From NCBI GenBank assembly GCA_949752735.1, contig OX457037.1:70153829-70217828 (forward strand): a stretch of DNA of 64,000 nt, written 5' to 3'. Of this stretch, positions 54,705-64,000 are shown piece by piece. How positions within the stretch are numbered: the stretch's first letter is position 1; each line of letters opens with the position of its first letter. Both the position numbers and the translations under genes were made by a program. The notes under the pieces are model-generated. The model saw only the letters and a program-made list of their open reading frames with translations, did not search any database and had not been told where the DNA came from. The DNA is from Lumbricus terrestris (taxonomy: Eukaryota > Annelida > Clitellata > Crassiclitellata > Lumbricidae).

Positions 54705-54838
54705 CTATCATGATCATCTTCATCACCATCGTCATCATCATCATATTCACAATCATCACCATCATCGTCATCATCATCACCAACAGCATCATCTTCATAA
54801 TTATCATCGTCATCGTCATCGTCATCGTTATCGTCGTC
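54520..54838. repeat. (ATC)n trinucleotide array beside an ABCA exon
   Basis: ATC, GTC and ATT units over about 320 bp. It begins about 50 bp upstream (minus sense) of the inferred ABCA splice acceptor. Poly-His, poly-Ile and poly-Met frames are artefacts. Confidence 0.95.
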
Positions 54839-55411
54839 AGTGGCGCGTCCTTTCCGGATCGCTGCCGGACCATGACAAACGTCATCGTCGAATTAAAGGT
54901 CATACAAAGCTTCAATAAATTTATTTCGCCCCTTCATCAACAACACGCTGCATCCGTAATCTGGTTCATCATCGGTATGAACACATCTGGAGCATGTTGA
55001 CTGCAACCCTGTCGCACTTATCTTTCCACGCCTGGGCAATACGAAGTCACAACGGGAAAAATACGCAAAGCAGCCTACTCGTGTTGCGTGTGCAAAGTGC
55101 AAACAGTGGTCAAAGCGTTTTCGATGAACAGTGGGAACGCCGAATGTGTCAGTATTGGGAAATAGGAAGAAAAGTTCAATTGGAACACATGTGTTTCCAT
55201 AGTTCCATGCATGGTCAGTATACTGGGAAGTGGGAACGCACTGAAAATAATTTCGAGAGCATTTCCCGTCCACTAATAAAAAACCGTATGTTTAAACCAC
55301 TTCATAACTCCACAACTGAGACGAGCAAAGACAGACGTACACTCGTACAGGACAATGTACGGAACGTTTAACCGTCGAAATACGAAACACATTGGACATC
55401 GTCTGAGAGAG
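54839..55411. other. Unassigned; overlapping open frames on both strands
   Basis: A minus frame (54893-55273, 126 codons) and a plus frame (54994-55371, 125 codons) overlap. Neither resembles a family I know. On the minus strand this lies upstream of the first visible ABCA exon, so it could hold intron, 5' UTR or promoter sequence. I see no TATA-like or initiator signal I would defend. Confidence 0.3.
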
Positions 55412-55413
55412 AC

Positions 55414-55489
<76 letters not shown>
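55412..55489. repeat. (CT)n microsatellite
   Basis: A pure CT dinucleotide run of about 78 bp, a homopurine-homopyrimidine mirror repeat that can form H-DNA. Confidence 0.97.
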
Positions 55490-55492
<3 letters not shown>

Positions 55493-55940
55493 GCGCTCCA
55501 GTCTCCAGATGATGGATGGATGAATCTGATTTGACCAGGGTCTATGACAACAGAGGCCGTTACCCTGCTCACGACCGTCTGAATGCCCTGCTCCAGATGA
55601 AAAATGTGCTTCTTTGTTATCCGGTCAAAACCGCGCACACATATCCGCGCACATTAAACCGCGCACGATCATAACCGAGCATTGATAGACGCAGACAATT
55701 AATCGCTCTTTTTATGGTTACAGAAAACATCAATTTACTTGCTCATCACCAAGCATTTTAATGCTGTAAGTCGTAATTAATTAATTTCTTCTTACTTCCA
55801 TGTTGAATGCAAATGTTTAATGCTTTGATTGCTGTAAAAAAAGTGTTTGCCTAACTGGAAGTTGGATTGATGAAACTAATTCGTTGCACAAGTAGAAGCT
55901 GGATTTGTGGGAATTACTGTTGAAGCTGGATGAAACTAAG

Positions 55941-56763
55941 CAGGGCCGTCTTATGGTCATTGCTAGAAAAAAGCCAAGTAAAAAAGCCAAGGTCCCGTGA
56001 AAAAAGCCAATATCCCAAGATACGATTGAAAAAGCCAAGATCTTGGAAAAAAGCCAAGAAGCGGTAACACTGCTTATAACTGAGATGGGAATTACGCTAT
56101 ACTACATGAAAGATTCAATTTTCTTCTTGACATAACTTTATCAACTGAAGAAATAGTGATTAGAGCAAAGGCATAAATCGAGATATATCCATATGATCTA
56201 GAAGATGCATTTATTGACGAATTTCTATTTGTTTTCTCGAATGTTTGCAGACAATAAATCTGTAGCTGAAATGATTAGGTCACAAATAGCTGACAAGCTG
56301 GTCTCCAGTTTTCCAAATGTCGTTATTGCTTTTCGAATTTATCTTTCTATTTTTGGAACAAGTTGGGAAGGTGAACGTTCTTTTTCGAAACTGAAAATTA
56401 TCAAAAATTACCTTCGGTCAACGATGGGACAGGCACGATTTTCCTCCCTTGCATTACTTTCAATTGAAAACGGCTTAATGCGAAAAATGACATTTGAAGA
56501 CGTTATAAGCGGTTTCGCGAATGCAAAGAGCCGCAAAGTTAACATAATATAGCTTAGCCAATGTTACTGTTTCATTAGCTAACTCTAGCCTTAAAAGTTA
56601 GCTCGTTAAAATTAAATTTGCAAGTTTTCTTTTCTGTTTGTTTTTTCCGGTCATTGGCCAATCTGCATTTTTTAAATATATTTTTTAGGATTTCGTAGGC
56701 CCCTGGTAAGTTCGTAGGCCCTAGGCACAGTGCCTACTGTGCCTATTGGATAAGACGGCCCTG
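55941..56763 (+). mobile_element. hAT element (ZMYM6-like transposase type), deletion copy
   Basis: CAGGGCCGTCTTATGG starts it and GGATAAGACGGCCCTG ends it. Compared with 58860-60537 it lacks about 860 bp between the terminal GGTCATTG and the GAAAAAAGCCAAG repeats; beyond that point the two are nearly identical. No clean 8-bp duplication is seen (AAACTAAG versus ATTTAACT). It carries a 115-codon transposase C-terminal frame. Confidence 0.85.
56205..56552 (+). pseudogene. hAT transposase C-terminal dimerisation domain, copy 1
   Basis: A 115-codon open frame. It contains FPNVVIAFRIYLSIFGTSWE, then GERSFSKLKIIKNYLRSTMG and LALLSIENGLMRKMTFEDVI before the stop. SFSKLK.IKNYLRS.M and LSIE are the hallmark blocks of the dimerisation domain in hAT transposases related to ZMYM6/ZMYM1-type proteins. 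The catalytic residues and zinc finger are absent. It differs from the copy at 59979-60326 at only four residues. Confidence 0.85.
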
Positions 56764-57388
56764 ATTTAACTAAGTCTATGCTTCAATAGAAGCTGGATTG
56801 ATGGAATACGCTCAACCTTAATCGAAATGGTTGAAATATTCATCCATGAATAACTGGAATGATCCAAAAGCTCTTGATTAAATAGAAGTTGAATTGATGA
56901 TAATGATTTTTCAATACATAGAAGTGTGTTCATGAAAAGGTTCTTGATTAAATAGGACATGGATTGAGACAAATAATTGTTATTTAAATAGTACTTGGAT
57001 TTGGCTAAAATTATATATCTTTAAATAGAAGTGGGTTGATGAAGAGAATCTTAATTAAATAGGAGTTGGATTGAGAGAAGTTATTCTGATTTAGCCTAAA
57101 TGGAAGTTGGATTGATGAAAAAGTAATGGAAGCTGGATTGATGAAAATAATTAATTCAACTGATAATATCGAACTTCAACAGATGCGTGTTTATGATCGT
57201 GCGCGGTAATGATCGTGCACAGTTTTGATATGCGCGGTTTTGATAGCAAACCGCTTCCTTTGAGTATCTTCTCAGGCACGAGTAAGTGCGTTAACCCACA
57301 GAGCTCTATCTATTTCGTGGCAAAACTACAGTTACTGTAGCTGCTTCAATATATTCAGTTTCTGTTACTATTGTGGAACGGGAAGATG

Positions 57389-58543
57389 GGCAAACCTGGT
57401 AATGGCGGTCCCAAATTATAGCATTAAGGAAATCGATACATAGTATTATGTTGACATAGAAAATGAATGTGAAGACCATTTTGTCATTAATGTGACAATA
57501 TTACACGTCATATGCCATAGTTTTCACTCAAGAACTTCAAATATTAAAAAAAATTAAACAATAGGAGGAGACGCTTTTCAAACCTTAAATCACGACTATG
57601 AGCCCTGAAATGATGATTAATGTCTTTAAAATGACAGCCTAAAATTAATTGCACTGTTTGCTGTGGCAGTGTGGAAATTTAAAACAAATCAAAAATGGGA
57701 AGGTAGTGTGCCCTCCCCAAGCCCCTTCGCTGCTATAGGCGCTTCGCTCCTCGGCTATCGTCCTCCGGTTGCACGCTCACGGCTCACCACCCCCTCACCA
57801 AGCCAAAGCCAAGTCTCCGCCAACGCGAGCGCCCATGCTATAGCATGGTTCACATTATTCTGCAAATGGCGGTGGCAACCTGGTGAAGAGCGTCATTGAA
57901 AGAAACAGTATCTAAATAACAGACCCAGTGGCGGTGCTAGTGGGGATAGGGGGGGGCTAAGCCCCCTAAAAAGGCCATCCATTTTTTTCATGTAAAAAAG
58001 GACGATTTGCCCCTTTAGCCCCCCCTCCCAAAACTGAAATCCTGGCGCCGCCACTGAAGAGACCATAGCAAAAATATGCATTGTAACCTTTAAGACACCA
58101 GACTCACAAATTTCAGGTTCTTTAGATGTAGCCTAGGTCTGTAAGCTACCTTCGATGCACGGCGCTTAGGGCCTAACTTTACCATTAAACATACTGACCC
58201 ATCCCCTTCCTTTGATCCATCGGAAGTTTATGGGAAAAAATTCAGTTTTGGAACAGAGGAACTTACGCTATTAATTTGCTTTCCTACCAGTGGGTTCTTT
58301 GGCTATTCGCCTTTTTTGAGCACTGGAAAGTTGAATTTTTTCCCCCATCGTTTGCTTTCACACTCCACGCGGAAGAAATTATTGTAGTTTTACAATTATG
58401 TGCCAGTCTGTAATAGTTTCAAACATCATGACATATTTACTTTGCACGTCATAGACCCAGAAATAGATAAACATTACTATTTTCTTCACGAAATCTCGAT
58501 TTCCTTAATGCTATAATTTGGGACCGCCATTACCAGGTTTGCC
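57389..58543. mobile_element. DNA transposon with perfect 48-bp TIRs and 4-bp duplication, family Z
   Basis: The left end GGCAAACCTGGTAATGGCGG and the right end CCGCCATTACCAGGTTTGCC begin perfectly inverted repeats of 48 bp. GATG occurs at 57385-57388 and 58544-58547, giving a possible 4-bp target duplication. That size is seen in, for example, Chapaev- and Sola-type elements, but the superfamily is not established. No transposase is recognised. A hAT-type MITE sits inside at 57926-58056. Confidence 0.8.
57926..58056. mobile_element. hAT-type MITE, 131 bp
   Basis: CAGTGGCGGTGC and GGCGCCGCCACTG are inverted ends. Flanks AACAGACC and AAGAGACC match at seven of eight bases. GGGGGGGCTAAGCCCCC lies inside. 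Confidence 0.82.
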
Positions 58544-58859
58544 GATGATTCATCTATTCGAATCTGTTGGAGAGTGTAGCGTATTAATGAGCTGTTATCT
58601 CTCAAACTAATTTGCCTATGTCAATTCTTAATTATACGAAGAAGTCAAGCTAGATAAATTAATGCTGGCGTTGGTTTGATCAGTTAATCGTTTCGGCGTA
58701 TTAGATTCATTAAAAAATAAATCAGACGACCAGTAACAGGTATCGTTCTAAAATGACTCGGTAGCAAGTACCTTTTTTTTTATAAATTCGATGGAAAATA
58801 TTTCCTCACGAAATAGAACCGGGATTTTGCGCGTGAGGGTCGGTTAGGGATCAGGTTAG
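58544..58859. other. Repeat-derived flank and family V left part
   Basis: 58550-58740 is related to 61130-61290 (GTAGCGTATTAA, then CAAGCTAGATAAATT and GGCGT...). From about 58790, AAATAGAACCGGGATTTTGC and GGGTCGGTTAGGGATCAGGT are V-type interior, interrupted by the hAT that starts at 58860. Confidence 0.5.
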
Positions 58860-58964
58860 CAGGGCCGTCTTATGGTCATTGTAGGCCCTAGGCACTTTTG
58901 CATATTAATCTATTCGTAGGCCCCTATGGCCTATCCCTCTTAACTCTGTATATATGAAGGTACA

Positions 58965-59130
58965 CAACGAAAACGGGTGCCAGAACGATTTGATGACGAA
59001 GTCATAGATGATACTGATCCGAGTTTAAATCTGAGTGGTAGTGGCAAATTCCGCACCCAGACTTTCTGCGTGATCATAGACAGACTTATAACCAGTGATA
59101 CCGCTCCAAAATTTAAGAAAAGCCAAGATG
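58965..59130 (+). pseudogene. hAT transposase internal fragment
   Basis: The frame gives PERFDDEVIDD, then GKFRTQTFCVIIDRLITSD, which resembles the R.FDE..D...KFR...F...ID.....L region upstream of the dimerisation domain in ZMYM-type hAT transposases. It runs into AAAAGCCAAG repeats, where the coding sequence is lost. Confidence 0.6.
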
Positions 59131-59978
59131 GGGTCTTAAAAAAGCCAAGAAAAGCCAAGTTAATAATTATGGACTATGCCACCTGTTTTATTTCAACAAA
59201 AGCTATTTTATCTGATAAACTGTGATGTTTATGAAATTATGTATAATTAGCCTAATCTTGAAATTAATGTACGTTAGCTGGTTCCGTCGCTGATTTTCGA
59301 GCATACGAACAACATTTTGGAACATAGTGTGCTAGTTTTGAGAAATAAACGTCATCTTCACTTTAGTTGTTGTCTGAGTTCAATTTTGTGTGTGCTTTTG
59401 TGTGATCCTGTGAGCCATTAAAGCTGGCTTGTTTGCATTTCTATGATTAATGTCTATTGCTATAAATATAAGTAGCAATATCTGTGATCAACTTGTCATT
59501 TATCTTTATCAAGTTATTTGCGATTTTGCGCGGAATCTCGCGAAATTCCACGTGACGTCACAAATAACTAATATGCAGAATGCAAACAGTTCAGAGAATA
59601 ATAATAAGTCGGATATATACTACTCAGTAGATGGAGCCATAGATATATTATTGCTAAGATTATTGTTATTTTGTGGATTATTGCTAAAACTATTGTTATT
59701 TAGCGGATTATTGCTAAGATTATTGTTATTTAGTGGGTAGAAAAAAGCCAAGTAAAAAAGCCAAGGTCCCGTGAAAAAAGCCAATATCCCAAGATACGAT
59801 TGAAAAAGCCAAGATCTTGGAAAAAAGCCAAGGAGCGGTAACACTGCTTATAACTGAGATGGGAATTACGCTACACTACATGAAAGATTCAATTTTCTTC
59901 TTGACATAACTTTATCAACTGAAGAAATAGTGATTAGAGCAAAGGCATAAATCGAGATATATCCATGTGATCTAGAAG

Positions 59979-60326
59979 ATGCATTTATTGACGAATTTCT
60001 ATTTGTTTTCTCGAATGTTTGCAGACAATAAATCTGTAGCTGAAATGATTAGGTCACAAATAGCTGACAAGCTGGTCTCCAGTTTTCCAAATGTCATTAT
60101 TGCTTTTCGAATTTATCTTTCTATTTTTGGAACAAGTTGTGAAGGTGAACGTTCTTTTTCGAAACTGAAAATTATCAACAATTACCTTCGGTCAACGATG
60201 GGACAGGCACGATTATCCTCCCTTGCATTACTTTCAATTGAGAACGGCTTAATGCGAAAAATGACATTTGAAGACGTTATAAGCGGTTTCGCGAATGCAA
60301 AGAGCCGCAAAGTTAACATAATATAG
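59979..60326 (+). pseudogene. hAT transposase C-terminal dimerisation domain, copy 2
   Basis: 115 codons, with FPNVIIAFRIYLSIFGTSCE, then GERSFSKLKIINNYLRSTMG and LSIENGLMRKMTFEDVI. It is nearly identical to 56205-56552, with four residue differences, including Trp to Cys and Lys to Asn in the conserved core. Only the dimerisation region remains. Confidence 0.85.
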
Positions 60327-60545
60327 CTTAGCCAATGTTACTGTTTCATTAGCTAACTCTAGCCTTAAAAGTTAGCTCGTTAAAATTAAATTTGCAAGTT
60401 TTCGTTTTCTGTTTGTTTTTTCCGGTCATTGGCCAATCTGCATTTTTAAATATAGTTTTTAGGATTTCGTAGGCCCCTGGTAAGTTCGTAGGCCCTAGGC
60501 ACAGTGCCTACTGTGCCTATTGGATAAGACGGCCCTGCAGGTTAG

Positions 60546-60720
60546 GCGTCGTGAGGGTCGGTTAGGGTTAGTTTTAGGGTTAGTGCAGTCATTCTGCTGA
60601 AATTGAAGCTGGATTGATGAACACTAATTTTCAATGCAAAATGGATGAAAAATATTTGCTGACGAAATAGAAGCGGGATTTATCGAACAAATTCTTGCCT
60701 AAAGAGAAGCTGGATCGACA
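60546..60720. mobile_element. Family V MITE remnant with minisatellite core
   Basis: GGGTCGGTTAGGGTTAG, then GTGCAGTCATTCTGCTGAAA, TTGAAGCTGGATTGATGAAC and TAGAAGCGGGATTTATCGAA parallel the V copy at 10200-10395. Its right end is not found. Confidence 0.65.
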
Positions 60721-61847
60721 TCGGATGTGTTTGCAAGCATCGCGGCACATCGCATTGTTTCAAGTACGATTACTGGTGTTGCGAATTGCATAATCATCGT
60801 GGGGACTTGATTCGGCCTGAATCAATCTTTCTGCGCATTTACATTGCAGTCTCACCAATTTATTGATAATTATGTTAGGCTACTACTTAATTGATAGTAC
60901 CGTGTGTGCTATTTTATTAAGGCCTAGTTAAGAATTGTTTTCCATCAAATTAGTATTATAATAGTATATAGTTATTCTGCTTTGTTTCGTCTAGATATTT
61001 CTAGCGGAGAAAGCGCCCAGAAATGAAAATTAATTTGACAAAATGATAGTATTTTTAGTTGCTGTTTATTATATTGTATTGCATAAAGTGCCATATTATA
61101 CTATGGAGTCTATGGTCTTATTTCTTACTATATGTAGCGTATTAAATCGCTATTATCTATCAAACTAACTTGTCTGATATTATATGTTAATTCAAAGTAG
61201 GAGTTAAGCTAGATAATTTAGTTGGCGTGTCTAGATTAATAATTTGGCGTCTAGTGGATTAGTAACTAGGAGACCACGAATCTTGCGTATTATGAGTGAG
61301 GCAGTCATGGTGACGTCAAACGGTTACTACGGACGCTACGCAAGCGAAAACATTTGCATCGACGCGTAACCAATAAAAAGCATCGAAATGAGCGTAACGG
61401 TCGAAATTGAATGGAAACAGCCACGTCATTGAAATTCGACATAAACGGTTGATTCCTTGCATGAACATTGAAAAAGATGGTTGCTCAGTTGTGGCTGGCA
61501 ATTCATTTGAAGTTTATTCAATGGTGAGGATGATGATTATGCTCGTATCTGGTCGTAAAACAGTACGAGGCATTCGTGTGAGAGTAGAGGCGATTTAGAA
61601 GTTCGAAGTTGCGAACTCTAACGTCCGTGAAGTCTACATTGTGATCGTGACGGTTGGTGAGACGATATTCGTGTGTAGAGAAACGATTTTGGGCTCGTTG
61701 TCTCTGGTTGACATTTCAAGGTCATTTTCAATTGGGAAGGAAATTCTCATTGGTTGGAGTATGATAATTTGATGCTACGGAAGTATTGAATATTGTCTTG
61801 TCTGGTATTCGATCTGGATTCCACAGCTTGGCAGTATCTCATTATCC
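60721..61847. other. Unassigned; possibly the LTR/leader region of the retrotransposon
   Basis: 61016-61070 and 61130-61290 are interspersed repeats also seen at 41452-41525 and 58550-58740. No clear TGT...ACA long terminal repeat or primer binding site can be defined without the 3' copy, which is outside the window. Confidence 0.35.
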
Positions 61848-61981
61848 TTCTTCAAATATAGCACGGGGTTGCTTATCTTCATACAGTGAATCTACGGAGA
61901 ATCTGCAGAACTATTTCTTCAAATATAGCACCGGGTTGCTTATCTTCATTCAGTGAATCTACAGAGAATCTGCAGAACTAT
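61848..61981. repeat. 67-bp tandem duplication upstream of gag
   Basis: TTCTTCAAATATAGCAC, then GGGTTGCTTATCTTCAT and GAGAATCTGCAGAACTAT occur twice, 67 bp apart, with only a few differences. Duplicated blocks in an LTR U3 or leader are common, but the role here is inferred. Confidence 0.85.
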
Positions 61982-62199
61982 TTCAAGGCCGTTTTACACT
62001 ACAAAAACGACATGTCATATATCTCAACTGTGGAGCACAGATAAGCAATAAGATAATTATAATTAGTGATACGCCAAATAAGTAAATAGGAATATTGCGT
62101 AATTGTATTGTGTATTTAATAGTTTCAATTATATCATACATTTATAAAGAATTGGTGTCTCTTTGAACAGATCATTTAAATGCAGTACATTTTCAATTA

Positions 62200-64000
62200 C
62201 CCGCTAAAATAAGCATAAAAACGGAGACGTTACAAATGGGATGCTCGCGTCGGGATAACAATTGACAATATTATTGTTGATTAAATTGAACTTTACTGAC
62301 ATTAATATTGAAGAGACAAAACTGATTAAAATGCAGATCTATTTGGAAATTGTTAAGCATAGCGCAATGTCAGCGCAGCGCATGTATAGATATTAAGCAT
62401 TAGAGTCGGTGCGATAATCTTATTGCGTAACATATACCAGAGATTGTATCACGTTAAGAGGGAGCATTAGTGCGACGCTTAATAATTTTAATAATTATTA
62501 TAAGCGAGTGTGAAATTGTATAGCGCATATTAGAGCGTTAAATTTACTACTACTTAACCAAAAGTGAGTAAGTAAGAATGTCAATCACAGAGTGGCAACA
62601 ATGGCTTGATATGGGACGTTCACTCTCATTGGATGGTGAAGAGCTGACGGCATTCGTCAGGGACATACAGAACGACTTTAGACAGCAAAGGGTGAATGAA
62701 CGAGAAGAGAAAAAGGAAAATGAGCTACGTGCAGCTGCAGAAGCTAAGGTTCTTAGAGAGGCAGAATCAGCGCGTGAAGCGGCTAAGTTAGCTGATGCCA
62801 AAGCAGCCAGAGAGAGTGAGTTGGAACTAGCGCGAGAGGCGACTAGATTAGCCGAAGTAAAGGCAGTTAGAGAAAAAGATATAGAAATAGCGAGGATGGC
62901 TGACGCGAGACTATTACGAGAAGCAGAGATGAACGAAGCAAGGCTTACACGAGAAGCCGATGAAGTGAGACAGGCAAGGGACAGAGAATTAGAGAATAAG
63001 AGGCTTGAGGTTCAAGTGAGACTGAGAGAGATGGAATCGGGAGATAGACGAAACAGGGATGATGGAGATTCCTATATGACGATTGGTGATAACCACCAAG
63101 GAAACCAAAGTCATAAGGGAATGAAGAATATTAAATTCCCGATATTTAACGAAGCAAAGGACTGTCTCGATGCGTATCTTCTTAGATTTGAGCGGACGTG
63201 TACGACATACGAGATACCAAGAGATGTATGGTCACTGATGCTAGCGCGACATCTAGAATCGAAAGCTTTAGAAGTATACCAGCGTTTGTCGGCTGAAGAA
63301 ACACAAGACTACGATTGTTTAAAGAAGCATCTCCTGAAAAGATTCCAGTTAACAGAAGGAGGGTATCGTAACAAGTTTAAGACTAGCAAGATGGAGCAAG
63401 GAGAGACTCCTTCAAATTTCAATTACAGATTGCAACTATATTTGCAGCAATGGTTACTTCAAGCAGGATTTAAGCAGACCTACGAAGGAATCGAGGATCT
63501 ACTGCTAAAGGATCAATTTTTCCTCACTTGTAGTAATGAGTTGAGGATGTTCATTAAAGAAAAAGGAAAAATGAGCTTAGAGGACACATTGACATGTGCA
63601 GAATCTTACATCGAAGCTCATGGGTACAGATATGCCGAGAATTCTGTGAAACCTCAAGGGAGATTTAATAATGACAGAGGTAATGGAAAGTCATTTGAAG
63701 AGAAATCTAGAGAGAAATTCCAAGGAAATGTAAACAGAGGAAGAGTTGAAACGCGACAGAACAAAGAGACAAATCACAGTGGAAATGTGAATAGAGGATT
63801 TAGTAGAGAAAGAGAGCAGGCAGCAGAACACAAGATAACTTGTTTTGCGTGCTGGAAGGTAGGTCATAAAGCGTTTGATTGTGTGCATAAAGCCAAAGGG
63901 TTTGTTAAACACACAGCTGCAGCCGTACAGATTTACGAAAATAGAGCGTACAGGGCTGTATAGACGAATGAAAATACGAAATCAAATGAAGTTGACAGAA
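62200..64000 (+). mobile_element. Gypsy/Ty3-type LTR retrotransposon, 5' part (runs off window)
   Basis: A full-length gag frame at 62578-63963 is followed by the window edge, where pol would be expected. The left boundary of the element is not determined. The sequence from about 62200 to 62577 is AT-rich leader without a clear LTR end. Confidence 0.7.
62578..63963 (+). CDS. Gypsy-type retrotransposon Gag with SCAN-like capsid and zinc knuckle
   Basis: The frame is intact for 461 codons from ATG to TAG. Residues about 40-155 are a Lys/Glu/Ala/Arg-rich coiled coil with repeated REA, LAD and ARE heptad-like units. Residues about 180-350 form the capsid: NIKFPIFNEAKDCLDAYLLR, then the C-terminal half LKKHLLKRFQLTEGGYRNKF, SNFNYRLQLYLQQWL, YEGIEDLLLKDQFFLTCSNE and SYIEAH. 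That half closely follows the order of vertebrate SCAN domains, which derive from Gypsy (Gmr1-like) capsids. A CX2CX4HX4C zinc knuckle lies at residues 422-435, for RNA binding. Gag assembles the particle that packages the retrotransposon RNA. The ATG at 62578 follows a short run of stops. The intact frame suggests a young copy. Confidence 0.9.
   Translation: MSITEWQQWLDMGRSLSLDGEELTAFVRDIQNDFRQQRVNEREEKKENELRAAAEAKVLREAESAREAAKLADAKAARESELELAREATRLAEVKAVREKDIEIARMADARLLREAEMNEARLTREADEVRQARDRELENKRLEVQVRLREMESGDRRNRDDGDSYMTIGDNHQGNQSHKGMKNIKFPIFNEAKDCLDAYLLRFERTCTTYEIPRDVWSLMLARHLESKALEVYQRLSAEETQDYDCLKKHLLKRFQLTEGGYRNKFKTSKMEQGETPSNFNYRLQLYLQQWLLQAGFKQTYEGIEDLLLKDQFFLTCSNELRMFIKEKGKMSLEDTLTCAESYIEAHGYRYAENSVKPQGRFNNDRGNGKSFEEKSREKFQGNVNRGRVETRQNKETNHSGNVNRGFSREREQAAEHKITCFACWKVGHKAFDCVHKAKGFVKHTAAAVQIYENRAYRAV

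Larger units (their letters stand above)
55618..57255. mobile_element. Foldback-like MITE, family Y copy 2, carrying a hAT
   Basis: The left arm has GGTCAAAACCGCGCACAC, ATCCGCGCAC and AAACCGCGCACGATCAT. The right arm has TGATCGTGCGCGGTAATG and TGCGCGGTTTTGATAGCAAA, its inverse. The middle holds degenerate GAAGCTGGATTGATGAAAA units (about 55850-55940 and 56780-57165). A hAT element occupies 55941-56763. The right end matches the Y copy at 42100-42720 (TTGATAGYAAACCG). Confidence 0.75.
58860..60537 (+). mobile_element. hAT element (ZMYM6-like transposase type), longer copy
   Basis: CAGGGCCGTCTTATGG and GGATAAGACGGCCCTG are inverted ends. CAGGTTAG is duplicated exactly at 58852-58859 and 60538-60545. 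It holds two transposase pieces (about 58965-59130 and 59979-60326) separated by AAAAAAGCCAAG repeats and unrelated sequence. It is not autonomous. It is inserted in a V-type MITE. Confidence 0.92.

Noticed and set aside
54893..55371. Overlapping plus and minus frames of about 125 codons as a gene
   Set aside because: No family similarity, mutual overlap on opposite strands, and no splice or start support. Left as unassigned.

Overview
The window is animal nuclear DNA. It has a spliced host gene, non-LTR and LTR retrotransposons, many hAT-type DNA transposons with 8-bp target duplications, long microsatellites and a 152-bp satellite. There is no operon structure and no prokaryotic gene. The mix of L2/CR1-like and RTE-like LINEs, ZBED- and ZMYM-type hAT remnants, a mariner-like element and a Gypsy gag with a SCAN-like capsid fits an aquatic invertebrate or basal deuterostome. 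I cannot name the species from sequence alone.

The one host gene I can support is a full-size ABC transporter of the ABCA family on the minus strand. Three exons are visible at about 54157-54470 (first membrane helix), 10669-10911 (extracellular loop) and 3976-4226 (end of loop and second helix). Their splice phases match (1, then 1, ending in 0). The first visible intron is about 43 kb and the second about 6.4 kb. The start of the gene lies to the right of 54470 and the remaining exons lie to the left of the window. Nearly everything from 4.2 to 54 kb is therefore intronic.

Layout. 1-2.4 kb: GC-rich sequence with two unrecognised open frames. 2.9-8.9 kb: short hAT-like elements, a TAC/CTG trinucleotide array split by two transposons, and LINE tails. 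9.3-16.9 kb: palindromic foldback elements, a near-complete L2-type LINE (12217-14702), a telomere-like MITE and a degraded LINE. 18.8-20.1 kb: a hAT with a transposase remnant. 20.2-23.5 kb: the 152-bp satellite, ordered in 760-bp higher-order repeats. 26-46.9 kb: a dense set of one foldback-like family with G-rich terminal arrays (here called X), carrying nested LINEs and hATs. 47.5-48.3 kb: GAT repeats. 49.9-51.5 kb: a CA-containing minisatellite. 52.7-53.9 kb: a LINE remnant. 55.6-60.7 kb: nested MITEs and two related hAT copies. 61-64 kb: leader and gag gene of a Gypsy-type retrotransposon running off the right edge.

The strongest signal outside standard annotation is a modular set of foldback-like elements. 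Several families with different tandemly iterated termini (GGACATTAGCCCCCC, AAAAGGGCGCAATC, GCGCGGTATTGTGT and others) share the same internal ~33-bp minisatellite. The X family shows clear 8-9-bp target duplications and carries or hosts other transposons in nests up to four deep.
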